Positions 50,755 through 58,771 of a stretch of 64,000 nucleotides of DNA are shown here, piece by piece. The stretch spans positions 62,001-126,000 of the forward strand of contig JAFDVS010000065.1 of NCBI GenBank assembly GCA_018268935.1, written 5' to 3'. The notes beneath the pieces were generated by a model. It did not search any database. It was not told the DNA's origin and was given only the letters and a program-made list of their open reading frames with translations. The stretch comes from Acidobacteriota bacterium (GTDB lineage Bacteria; Acidobacteriota; Terriglobia; Bryobacterales; Bryobacteraceae). The first letter of the stretch is position 1. The number at the start of each line of letters is the position of its first letter. A program made the translations under genes and the position numbers.

Positions 50755-50993
50755 GCAGCACTGCTGCCGGGAAGATCCACGAATCGTTCGCGGCTCATCT
50801 CGGCGCCGTAGGCGATGGCGGCGAGCAGGTCTTCGCGTATGAGTTGCGGATACTCGGCCAGGACTTCTTCCATCGACGAACCCGACGCAAGGAAGTCCAG
50901 GAGCAGAGACACCCAGATTCGCGTGCCGCGGATGCAAGGCTTACCGCCGCAGATTTGGGGATTCACCGAGATGCGGTTCAAGAGATCGTTCAT
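50751..50993 (-). CDS. DUF433 antitoxin
   Basis: 80 residues from ATG 50993. ISVNPQICGGKPCIRGTRI is the DUF433 signature, followed by a helix-turn-helix-like LDFLASGSSMEEVLAEYP and EDLLAAIAYGAEM. The partner DUF5615 gene follows with an ATGA overlap. It binds DNA and probably neutralises the toxin; inferred from family pairing. Confidence 0.8.
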   Translation of the reverse strand: MNDLLNRISVNPQICGGKPCIRGTRIWVSLLLDFLASGSSMEEVLAEYPQLIREDLLAAIAYGAEMSRERFVDLPGSSAA

Positions 50994-51060
50994 CGTGTCG
51001 AAAGCTCCTCGCTCAGATTCCCACGATATCGCGGCCCTCACTCGCCCGCCAGGCGCGTGT

Positions 51061-51213
51061 CTCCTTCACCAACAGAAGCAAGCGACAATCTACACCTCCG
51101 ACATCCCCCGCGAATCCCCACTCTTCGTCCCGGTCCAAAGGGCCGGCCTCCACGGCCTGCTCTCCGACATCGTCGACTACAACACCGCCGCTTACGCCGC
51201 CTGTCAAAACTAG
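51061..51213 (+). pseudogene. Second, truncated tail of the FAD oxidoreductase
   Basis: 51061-51189 matches 49944-50072 in the FAD oxidoreductase gene with 8 differences in 129 bases (94%). The translated part (LLHQQKQATIYTSDIPRESP to LLSDIVDYNTA) is joined directly to AYAACQN and a stop, so an internal segment near 50073-50237 is missing. It is a leftover of a tandem paralogue or duplication. Confidence 0.75.
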
Positions 51214-51239
51214 CCAAAGATATTTGAAATTTTGATTCC

Positions 51240-51256
51240 ATCGGCTTTCCGCCGAT
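51240..51256. repeat. Inverted repeat upstream of the mobile-element-like gene
   Basis: ATCGGC-TTTCC-GCCGAT, a 6-bp stem lying 37 nt before the gene start. It may be part of the element's left end or a regulatory hairpin. No matching right-end repeat found after 52484. Confidence 0.35.
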
Positions 51257-51293
51257 TGTTTGGTTGTCGAGACTGAACAAAACGGAGGAGCCG

Positions 51294-52484
51294 ATGGAAT
51301 CGTTCACAAAGCTGTTTGGCAGCCTGCTGGTATTTGTATGCCACTGTTTCGATCGGATCGTGATCAACGGATATCTGGAGCATCTATCGAGGCCAGGGCA
51401 AGTCGTTCACTTCTTCCGGGAGGTTCTCGGGATTCGAGCAATCACGAAAGAGGCCCTGGGGAAGCGGACCGCCGAATACCGGCGGTGGGTAGAAGCGTTC
51501 GCGCGCAAGCAAGGCATTCCCATGCAGTGGGCCGAAAAGAGAGTCCGGAAAGAGGACTTCGTCCTGCCGTATTTGAAGAAAATGGAAAAGCAGAATCGCT
51601 ACGGCGTCTACTTCATCTTCCAGAGCATGGAACAAGGCGCTACTTTCCGGTCCACCGCCCCCCGGTTTCCAGTCGAAGACCCGGACTACCGGATACTGGC
51701 GCAGCAGCGCAGCCGGTTCATGCACTACTATTTCTACATTCGGGATGAGCATCTCGGTCCGATGGTGATTCGCGTGGCGACATTCCTGCCTTTCCAGACC
51801 ACCTACTATCTGAACGGCCATTCGTTCATCGAGGCCGAGTTGAAGCGGTGCAGGATCGCCCACCGTAAGGATGACAATGCCTTTCTGTCCGTTGCCGATC
51901 CAGCAGCTTTGCAGGCGGCGGCGGACCGACTGACAGCGGAGGTGATCCGTAAGTCACTGGACCGCTGGACGCTCATCGTCGGGCCGAAGTTCTCCAAGCG
52001 CGAACAGCATTCGATCAATGTCCGACGGGCCTACTATGTCCATCAGATCGAGTACTGCCGCAACTTCATCTTCAAGCGCAACTTTCCTATCCACAAACTG
52101 TTTGAGCGCAGTTGCGAATTGCTCCACGGCGGCACCCAGATCGCCGGCTGGTCCACGAGGCAGATTCACGAAGCCGTTCTGGCCACCTTCGAGCTGTCCA
52201 GCGACAAATACAGCCTCAATCAACTTCGCTACGATCTACGTAAGTTGAAAGCTCACGGTCTCCTCCAGCGTGACGGCAAGCGGTATGCCTACCGCCTCTC
52301 GGACAAGGGGGCTTCGGTCGCTTTGCTGTTTCTCTTCTTTCACAAACAACTCTGCGGACCCCTTGCCAACAGTCGCTTTCATCATCGCCCCAACGAAAAG
52401 CACCACCCCAACAGCAGAATCGAAGCGGCCTACCGCAAAGCCGATGCCGCCATACAGCAAGTCGTTGATCTTCTTGCCGCTTAG
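51294..52484 (+). CDS. Mobile-element-like protein with winged helix (unknown family)
   Basis: 396 residues from ATG 51294 (GGAGGA 5 nt upstream). Strong blocks: CFDRIVINGYLEHLSRPG, RRWVEAFARKQGIPMQWAEK, HYYFYIRDEHLGPMVIRVA, FQTTYYLNGHSFIEAELKR. A winged-helix-like region (YSLNQLRYDLRKLKAHGLLQ) is near the C-terminus. I recall close relatives in many copies in acidobacterial and verrucomicrobial genomes, which suggests a mobile or recombination function; no DDE motif or inverted ends were established. Codon use is clearly unlike the core genes. Confidence 0.6.
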   Translation: MESFTKLFGSLLVFVCHCFDRIVINGYLEHLSRPGQVVHFFREVLGIRAITKEALGKRTAEYRRWVEAFARKQGIPMQWAEKRVRKEDFVLPYLKKMEKQNRYGVYFIFQSMEQGATFRSTAPRFPVEDPDYRILAQQRSRFMHYYFYIRDEHLGPMVIRVATFLPFQTTYYLNGHSFIEAELKRCRIAHRKDDNAFLSVADPAALQAAADRLTAEVIRKSLDRWTLIVGPKFSKREQHSINVRRAYYVHQIEYCRNFIFKRNFPIHKLFERSCELLHGGTQIAGWSTRQIHEAVLATFELSSDKYSLNQLRYDLRKLKAHGLLQRDGKRYAYRLSDKGASVALLFLFFHKQLCGPLANSRFHHRPNEKHHPNSRIEAAYRKADAAIQQVVDLLAA

Positions 52485-52564
52485 AGAATGTGTGACTCGT
52501 TATGTTCAACAATGAAAGGGTAAGAATCTAATCCAATTCCCATCCCCCGCCGATCATCCATTCA

Positions 52565-53137
52565 GTGAAACAGGCGCTTCGCATCATCGCCCTTGTCCTC
52601 GCCTCCATCGCCACCATCATCGGACTGCTTGTGGCAGGCATCGTCATGATTGCCTCCATGCCCTACCACTTCATCCGCAATCGCTTCCAATCCGAACCTC
52701 CGCCCAAACCCTTCGCCGATCAACTCGCAAAGCTCGCCGCATCCGCCACCCCGCCCCCGCACGTATTCACCTTCGACGCCGGTTGGATCGACGAACCCGC
52801 GTCATACGCCAGCCTGCTCTCCGACATCGCCGCCGTCGCCGATGACTCCATCGAAAACATCACCGTCCGCCAGACCGGCCCCGAAGGCAAAGAGATCGCC
52901 GTCCTCTCCTTCCACCACGCAGGCCGCATACACACCTGGAAACTCAGTTGCGACTCCCAATACATCGACGAAAAATTCTTTGACCTCATCCCCACCCTCC
53001 ACCTCGGCAAGCAAGGCAAGCAACTCTACTGGGTCGGCGAACCCGGCGAATGCGTCACCGGCCTCCCGCCCGAACTCGCCGAACGCCTCCGCACCCAATC
53101 CGGCATCCCCCTCTCACCCTGGCAACCCACCGCCTGA
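52565..53137 (+). CDS. Single-TM protein of unknown function
   Basis: 190 residues starting at GTG 52565. One long hydrophobic segment (ALRIIALVLASIATIIGLLVAGIVMIA) then a soluble alpha/beta part: HVFTFDAGWIDEPASYASLL, IAVLSFHHAGRIHTWKLSCD and a C-terminal PPELAERLRTQSG. No catalytic motif recognised. No Shine-Dalgarno seen. It stands alone between the mobile-like gene and receptor 4. Confidence 0.55.
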   Translation: MKQALRIIALVLASIATIIGLLVAGIVMIASMPYHFIRNRFQSEPPPKPFADQLAKLAASATPPPHVFTFDAGWIDEPASYASLLSDIAAVADDSIENITVRQTGPEGKEIAVLSFHHAGRIHTWKLSCDSQYIDEKFFDLIPTLHLGKQGKQLYWVGEPGECVTGLPPELAERLRTQSGIPLSPWQPTA

Positions 53138-53160
53138 ACGCAATCCCAAAACTCCTAAAA

Positions 53161-53200
53161 CATCGGTGTACATCGGTGGGTATCGGTCCCGAATCGGTGC
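53161..53200. repeat. Four 10-bp tandem units
   Basis: catcggtgta / catcggtggg / tatcggtccc / gaatcggtgc: four exact 10-nt periods sharing ATCGGT, in the 141-bp gap between the single-TM gene and receptor 4. Period close to one helical turn, so protein binding on one DNA face is possible. Confidence 0.4.
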
Positions 53201-53278
53201 CCCCAAAAGAGTGCCGAACCCTGGGCCCCGGCTGTTTCGTCCGCCAGGGCCCCGTACAAGCACGTGTCTTCTGTCTTC

Positions 53279-56200
53279 TTAAAACAGGTACTTCAAGCCA
53301 AACTGCATTTCCCGATTATTCACCTGCGTCCCGGTAATCTGCCCGAACGTGGCCGAGCCCAGCGTCCGGTCCGGCCCCCCGAACTGCGGAGTGTTCGTAA
53401 AATTGAACGCCTCCCAGCGGAACTGCAGCCGGTGCCCTTCCTTCACCTTGAACTCTTTGAACAACGCGAAGTCCCACGTCTTCTGCCCCGGTGAATCGAA
53501 CAGGCCGATGCCCGAATTCCCATAGCCAAGCGTGCCTGGCAGGAACTGACCGTCACCGGTCGATCCTTCAAACTTAGACCGTACAAACGCCGACGTATCG
53601 AACCACCGCGTAATGCTTCGCTGACCCCACACGCGAGGCACACTCGCCCCAGCCACAACGTTCGGCCGCGGCGCCGACGCCGGCCCCGTGTTCTGCGAAT
53701 CGCCGTTCTGCGCAACGGTCACCGGCAAGCCCGACTGCAACGTGACAATCGAGTTCAACGACCACCCACCCAACACAAGCCCTTTCACGCCCTTCGCATT
53801 CCGCAGAAACGGGATCTCATACAGATTCGAAAACACCAGCCGCAGCCGCTGGTCAATGTTCGATCTGCCGTAATCCGCTTCGCGATTCCGAGGATTCTGC
53901 GGGTAGTTCGGACCAAACCCCGCACCTTCATTGGCGCCATACCCGATCGCATGCGCACGCGAATACGTGAACGCCGTGTTGAACGTCAGCCCTGCCGAGA
54001 ACCGCTTCTCGAACCGTCCCTGCAGGCCGTTGTAGTTCGTCGACGCCCACGATTCATTCCGCCGGATCGTGCCCAACGGCAGAGGCCGGCTCGGTTCTCT
54101 CGAATCGACATAGGTCTGGAAAGGACGCCGTCCCTGCACCGCCCCCGGACCAGGATCCGGATTGTTGAAGTTCTGCACGCTATTCTCCAGGTTCGAAGCC
54201 GCGCTGCCCACATACGCCAGCCCAAGGATATAGTTCCGCGCGAACGAACGCTCCAGTTCCGTCGACCATTGCCAGATGTCGTTATTCCGATACCGCGAGC
54301 GCCCCGTCTCATCCAGGAATCCGAGCATCAACAGTGCCGCCGGAGACCCCGTCACCGGAGAGCCCAGGAACGGTTGCGTGATCGTCGCCGTAGGATTGGT
54401 GCGATCATTCTGAAATACCGCCGATCCGGAGAACGGCGGGTTCAAATTCAGAATCGAAAAATTGTTCGTCTGTTGTGCGTTATAGAAGTTGCCGCCGCCC
54501 ATACGAAGCACCGTGCTGTCATTCAGTCGATACGCAATCCCCAGCCGAGGCATGATCTGCTTCTTGTTCGTCTCATACAGTGCCTCGCGCACGTTGGGGT
54601 TCGGAACCAGCATCGGCGTCAATACTCCGCCAATCGTCTGGATCTTCCCCTGCTCGAACGACAACGTCCGGATCTTTCCCTGCGCGTCTTCCACCGGACC
54701 GAAGTAGTCCCAGCGAATGCCGAAGTTGATCGTCAGCTTCGATGTCGCCTTAAAATCGTCCAGCCAGTACAGCCCCATCTTCGTCTGCCGGATATAACCC
54801 GCCGGCATGCCTTCCGCCGAGTTCGCTGACAACGGCACCCCTAACAGAAAAGCCGCCATCGAGTCCGGAATCCCCACAATGTCCGCAGTGAAGCTCATCT
54901 GCCCGCGCGGTTGGTTCGACCCGGCAAAATCCACCACGTTCGCACGGTACAGTCCGCCGAATTTGAAGTTGTGCTTGCCCAGCGTCCACAGCACGTTGTC
55001 CGAGCCCTCCCACACGATCTTCTTGTTGATTTGCGGATTGCCCGACCCAAGCCCCGTGTAACCGGCCAGCGAAATCGAAGGAACGCCTTCCTCCAGCGGT
55101 GTCAGCGTCCGGTTTCCATCCGCCACTACACGTAGATCCAGCCCCAGATCCCGATGCGTGAAATCCGTGTTCGTCTGAATGCCGCCTTGCACCACGCGCA
55201 TCCGGTTCATCCCGAATCGCAGGTCGTTCAACAGCGACGGCGATAGAATCTTCGAATAGCCCACGGCAAAGTGCTGCGCCCGGTAATCCGTCGAGGTCTT
55301 GAACACCCGCGTGAGCGGATCATCCACGAATGTCGAGTCCACCAGAACGTAATGCCCGAACACACGATCGCTCTCCGAGAAGCGATGATCGCCACGAGTG
55401 AGATATTGGTCCGAATCGAGTATCTGGTTGTTGAGCCCCGCCAGGTTCAGCGTCGATCGGTTCGCCCGCGCGCTGTCGTCCTGATTCGGAAACGGCAGAA
55501 AACCGCCGTCGGCAAACGGACTCCCCTTCTTCGCCGTCAACAAATTGTTCGATGCCGACGTGATCAGCGATCGCGGAATCACGTTGCCCGCAAACGGCGT
55601 CGCGTTCGCCCCAATCCCCCGTATCGCCCGGTTCAATGGAGCGTTGGTATCGGCCGGATACCAGCGGTTCCCCTGCTGCACGATCTCCGAAAAATCTCCG
55701 TTCCGCATCGCCAGCGTCGGAACCGCGGTCACTCCAGGCGATCCGCGCCGTTCCCTACGCCCTTCGTAGTTCGCCGTGAAGAACGTCCTGTCCTTCACGA
55801 TCGGACCGCTCAGCACTCCACCAAACTGGTTCCGCCGTAGCTTGTTCTTCGACGCCGTGGGCGACAGGAAGAATCCCCGTGCATCAAATGTGTCGTTGCG
55901 CACGAACTCAAACCCCGTCCCGTGAAAATTATTCGTCCCCGACTTGATCGCCAGATTCGCCTGCGCTCCCGAATTCATCCCATACTCCGCCGAATACACA
56001 GCGGACTGAATCTTGAACTCTTCGATCGCCTCAATCGATGGCGAGAACAGCATTGCCGAATGGTGCGAGTCCACCGCCACCACCCCGTCGAGCGTAATGT
56101 TCTGGTTCGCGTCCCGTTGCCCGTTCGCCGAAATCCCCGCAATCTGCCCGGGCATCGCCAACACGCTGGCAATCGTCCCTTGCCCGTTAGCCCCCATTCG

Positions 56201-56686
56201 CGACGCCCCGAAATTCACCCCCGGCATCAACGTCGCCAACTGCGCGAAGTTGCGCCCATTGAGCGGCAGTTCCACGATTCGCTTGTTCTCCACCACCGAA
56301 CCGAGCGTGGCATCTTCCGTTCGCAGCAGCGGCGCGCTCGCCGCCACCTCCACGCGTTCCACCTGCTGTCCCACCTGCAACGTGAAATCGAGCCGCGCCT
56401 TCTGCTGCAGTTGCAGCACAATGCCCGTTCGAACTTCGCTCTTGAAACCCGCCGCCGATACGGTGAGTTCATACTCGCCGATGCTGAGCAGCGGAAAAAT
56501 ATAGTTTCCCGATTCGTTAGACGTGGTGCTTCGCACGTCCCCAGTGGCAACCCGTTTCGCCGTCACCGTCGCGCCCGCGATCACCGCGCCGCTGGCGTCG
56601 GTAAGCAGACCGAGAATCTGTGTCGAGTCCGTCTGAGCAAACGTGGTCAGCGCTATAAGCATCAGTATGGTGAGCCGAAGCTTCAT
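53279..56686 (-). CDS. Oar-like TonB-dependent outer-membrane receptor (4)
   Basis: 1,135 residues. AGGAAGGGG lies just before ATG 56686, one of few receptors here with a ribosome site. Signal peptide MKLRLTILMLIALTTFAQ, carboxypeptidase-regulatory module ILGLLTDASGAVIAGATV, plug with LPLNGRNFAQLATLMPGV and ITLDGVVAVDSHHS, AIKSGTNNFHG, then a barrel ending REMQFGLKYLF. Ligand unknown. HicA begins 215 bp upstream in the opposite direction. Confidence 0.85.
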   Translation of the reverse strand: MKLRLTILMLIALTTFAQTDSTQILGLLTDASGAVIAGATVTAKRVATGDVRSTTSNESGNYIFPLLSIGEYELTVSAAGFKSEVRTGIVLQLQQKARLDFTLQVGQQVERVEVAASAPLLRTEDATLGSVVENKRIVELPLNGRNFAQLATLMPGVNFGASRMGANGQGTIASVLAMPGQIAGISANGQRDANQNITLDGVVAVDSHHSAMLFSPSIEAIEEFKIQSAVYSAEYGMNSGAQANLAIKSGTNNFHGTGFEFVRNDTFDARGFFLSPTASKNKLRRNQFGGVLSGPIVKDRTFFTANYEGRRERRGSPGVTAVPTLAMRNGDFSEIVQQGNRWYPADTNAPLNRAIRGIGANATPFAGNVIPRSLITSASNNLLTAKKGSPFADGGFLPFPNQDDSARANRSTLNLAGLNNQILDSDQYLTRGDHRFSESDRVFGHYVLVDSTFVDDPLTRVFKTSTDYRAQHFAVGYSKILSPSLLNDLRFGMNRMRVVQGGIQTNTDFTHRDLGLDLRVVADGNRTLTPLEEGVPSISLAGYTGLGSGNPQINKKIVWEGSDNVLWTLGKHNFKFGGLYRANVVDFAGSNQPRGQMSFTADIVGIPDSMAAFLLGVPLSANSAEGMPAGYIRQTKMGLYWLDDFKATSKLTINFGIRWDYFGPVEDAQGKIRTLSFEQGKIQTIGGVLTPMLVPNPNVREALYETNKKQIMPRLGIAYRLNDSTVLRMGGGNFYNAQQTNNFSILNLNPPFSGSAVFQNDRTNPTATITQPFLGSPVTGSPAALLMLGFLDETGRSRYRNNDIWQWSTELERSFARNYILGLAYVGSAASNLENSVQNFNNPDPGPGAVQGRRPFQTYVDSREPSRPLPLGTIRRNESWASTNYNGLQGRFEKRFSAGLTFNTAFTYSRAHAIGYGANEGAGFGPNYPQNPRNREADYGRSNIDQRLRLVFSNLYEIPFLRNAKGVKGLVLGGWSLNSIVTLQSGLPVTVAQNGDSQNTGPASAPRPNVVAGASVPRVWGQRSITRWFDTSAFVRSKFEGSTGDGQFLPGTLGYGNSGIGLFDSPGQKTWDFALFKEFKVKEGHRLQFRWEAFNFTNTPQFGGPDRTLGSATFGQITGTQVNNREMQFGLKYLF

Positions 56687-56900
56687 GAAAACCCCTTCCT
56701 GAGTTCAAACGTTCTTCACCGGAGCAGACCCGGCCGGCGTGCCGATCATTATACATTCTCTCCAGCGCCTCCTCCATCAACACACTAAGCGAACATCGAT
56801 ATCTCTTCCCTCCGCCACCCGGCAGGGCGGGACCGTTGTCTGGGAGTCCACCGCCTGCTCAGCTGAAGTAATCCGATACCGGATGCGGTACCATTTGATC

Positions 56901-57176
56901 ATGGCCGCGGCTAGAACCCTCTTGCGCATGCGTCACGTCCAGACCGGCTGGCGTATCGAAGACATGCAGTCGGTCGCGAGCGAAAACCATGTTGAGTGGA
57001 GGCGGCCCGGCCGCGGTGGCAGTCACGTAGTCTTCAGCGCGCACGGCGTGCGGGAGATCGTGTCGGTGCCCTCGAAACGGCCCATCAAGCCCGTTTACAT
57101 CAAGCAGTTCCTTGCCCTGGTCGACGCCGCAATTGAGGTGAAGCAAAGTGAAAACCAAGACGAAGCGAAATCCTGA
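56901..57176 (+). CDS. hicA: HicA-family toxin
   Basis: 91 residues if started at ATG 56901; ATG 56925 is possible, and no ribosome site settles it. The HicA pattern is clear: GWRIEDMQSVA, EWRRPGRGGSHVVF with the catalytic His, VREIVSVP and RPIKPVYIKQFLALVD. An mRNA interferase with a dsRBD-like fold. Overlaps hicB by 29 bp. Confidence 0.8.
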   Translation: MAAARTLLRMRHVQTGWRIEDMQSVASENHVEWRRPGRGGSHVVFSAHGVREIVSVPSKRPIKPVYIKQFLALVDAAIEVKQSENQDEAKS

Positions 57177-57525
57177 CGCCTATCAGTTCACCGTCCGCCC
57201 ACTTTCGAAGGAGGAAGGTGGCGGCTATCTGGTGGAATACCCCGACATTCCCGGCTGTATGTCCGATGGCGAAACGATTGAAGAGGCGATTGCCAACGGT
57301 AGAGAAGCCCTGCGCGATTGTCTTGACGTCTTCGCGGAGTCGGGCCGCAAGATCCCCAAGCCCGAGGTCGCAGCCGCCCAATGGCGTCAGCGTCTGCCTC
57401 GCACACTTTACTCCAAATTGACGAAGCAGGCCGAGCGCGAGGGAGTGAGTATCAATAGCTTCGTCACTGCAATCATCGCTGAGGCGATAGGCGCCAAACT
57501 GCGGCGCCCGGGAGGGACCCGATAG
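57148..57525 (+). CDS. hicB: HicB-family antitoxin
   Basis: 125 residues starting at GTG 57148. N-terminal HicB domain: GGGYLVEYPDIPGCMSDGET, then EEAIANGREALRDCLDVFAE. C-terminal DNA-binding helix-turn-helix or ribbon-helix-helix region: LPRTLYSKLTKQAEREGVS, INSFVTAIIAEAIG. Neutralises HicA and represses the operon by family analogy. Confidence 0.85.
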   Translation: MKTKTKRNPDAYQFTVRPLSKEEGGGYLVEYPDIPGCMSDGETIEEAIANGREALRDCLDVFAESGRKIPKPEVAAAQWRQRLPRTLYSKLTKQAEREGVSINSFVTAIIAEAIGAKLRRPGGTR

Positions 57526-57664
57526 CGTTTTCTATGGTTCTCCGGGCGTGTCTCTGGCCCTACCGCGCCTCCATCGTCCGCAACCTCAATCGCAACCCTC
57601 AAGCTTGATTTCCAGCCTATCGCGGTACAATATGCCGATGTCATGAAACCATTCAACCGGATGA
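57526..57664. other. Non-coding stretch in accessory island
   Basis: No gene seen. A frame across 57605-57690 (DFQPIAVQYADVMKPFNR, MWNGPLLPRP) reads protein-like and might be the displaced 5' part of the remnant at 57680. Confidence 0.3.
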
Positions 57665-57955
57665 CGTGCAGAGTCCCCCTTGATATGTGGAATGGTCCGC
57701 TACTACCACGGCCATGACCTACCGGGCAACGGATGGGCAATCCCCGATCTCATCACGACCACCAAGCTCAAGAAGTTCGCCTACCAAGAGGAATACCGCT
57801 TCGCGTACACCAAAACGGACGCGTTCAAGTTTGAGAATGTGAAGGTTCAGCTAGTTGATCGCAAGACGAGGCCGGCTCCAAAGCCGAATGAGCATTTTCA
57901 TGAAACGCTCCATCTTGGCGATCTGCACGACATCTGTCGGATTCACGTATTTTGA
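57665..57955 (+). pseudogene. Gene remnant (C-terminal part of an unknown protein)
   Basis: The frame starts after a stop at 57662 and gives VRYYHGHDLPGNGWAIPDLI, KFAYQEEYRFAYTK and the end LHLGDLHDICRIHVF. The pattern is protein-like but has no convincing start or ribosome site, and a possible upstream part is in another frame. Probably a truncated or frameshifted gene; the family was not recognised. Confidence 0.45.
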
Positions 57956-58131
57956 GCCGTCCGGTCCTGTGAGTGTTGGCGCTGCGGTAGCTTGCAATTC
58001 AAGCTGACGCCTCCTCTGGCTGCATCGTCGGCCATCCGTCAATTGAGCGGAAGCCGATCCCCACGCCGGAGATGGTCACCCTCCTTCCAGTCGTTCGAGA
58101 ACGGCTGGCCAACAAACTGCGTCCGGCAAGT
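57956..58131. other. Non-coding stretch with a small inverted repeat
   Basis: Contains AGCTTG-CAATT-CAAGCT (57989-58005), a 6-bp stem, lying between the remnant and the stop of the minus-strand small gene. May act as a bidirectional terminator; otherwise empty. Confidence 0.3.
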
Positions 58132-58317
58132 TCAGTCGATCGGATGCCCGAAAGGTCTCATCCCTTTCGCAAGAACCGTCTTCGGGAATTGGTCCGTGCC
58201 GCAAAGGATGAACGAGCCAAAATCCTTATACCAGTCTCCCGCTGGCGCCATCGGTCCGGTCTTCACCCATTCCTGAAGCGCGATCAAGTCCGCCACGGAA
58301 ATCCGCCGCTCGTCCAC
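58132..58317 (-). CDS. 61-residue protein downstream of the ribbon-helix-helix gene
   Basis: From GTG 58317 the frame gives DERRISVADLIALQEWVKTG, PMAPAGDWYKDFGSFILCG and PKTVLAKGMRPFGHPID. An AGGAG-like sequence nearly touches the GTG, so the start is uncertain; the frame is open further up. It follows the RHH gene by 38 bp, in antitoxin-toxin order. Function unknown; toxin is a guess from position. Confidence 0.4.
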   Translation of the reverse strand: MDERRISVADLIALQEWVKTGPMAPAGDWYKDFGSFILCGTDQFPKTVLAKGMRPFGHPID

Positions 58318-58355
58318 TCTCCTGCAGAAGGTGCTGCCAAAGCGGCTTGGACAAG

Positions 58356-58655
58356 TTAGCGAACTGAATCTTCGGCAATCGCGTCGGCTCCGAAAATCGA
58401 CCGGATCAGATCTTCCCCGGCCTTGTTCTTGAGCGCAGGATCGCTCTCGGAAAGAAACCGATTGTAATTGGCTTTCAGTTGCTCTTTGGCCTCCGCCTCG
58501 GCACGCAAACCGCGCTCCGCAAGAGAAACCAGTGCGAGGCTCATCGAGAGATGTTGCTCCCTGGCAGTACGTCGGATTGCCCCCACCAGCGCTGCGGGAA
58601 CCGTAACGCTCTGCCGAACGGATCTGCGCGCCGTGGTCTTTCGTTGGGTTGCCAT
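58356..58655 (-). CDS. Ribbon-helix-helix DNA-binding protein, likely antitoxin
   Basis: 99 residues from ATG 58655. A basic start (MATQRKTTARRSVRQSVTVP) followed by ALVGAIRRTAREQHLSMSLA has the beta strand and helices of an RHH/CopG-like fold. A helical C-half (AEAEAKEQLKANYNRFLSES) would bind a partner. Followed by the 61-residue gene. No signal peptide. Confidence 0.6.
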   Translation of the reverse strand: MATQRKTTARRSVRQSVTVPAALVGAIRRTAREQHLSMSLALVSLAERGLRAEAEAKEQLKANYNRFLSESDPALKNKAGEDLIRSIFGADAIAEDSVR

Positions 58656-58756
58656 AACGTGAGGTTAGCGCGTGCACCACTGTGGTGCGCTTATCCCTAG
58701 CTTGTGCCTGAGCGTGACGCCCCCAAATTCCCCGCCACCCAACCCAACCACAGCAT

Positions 58757-58762
58757 TAGAAT
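58757..58762 (+). promoter_or_regulatory. -10-like hexamer of the fucose-isomerase-like gene
   Basis: TAGAAT is 9 nt before ATG 58772 with no ribosome site; same pattern as at 31828 and 40204. Confidence 0.35.
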
Positions 58763-58771
58763 AAAATTGCT

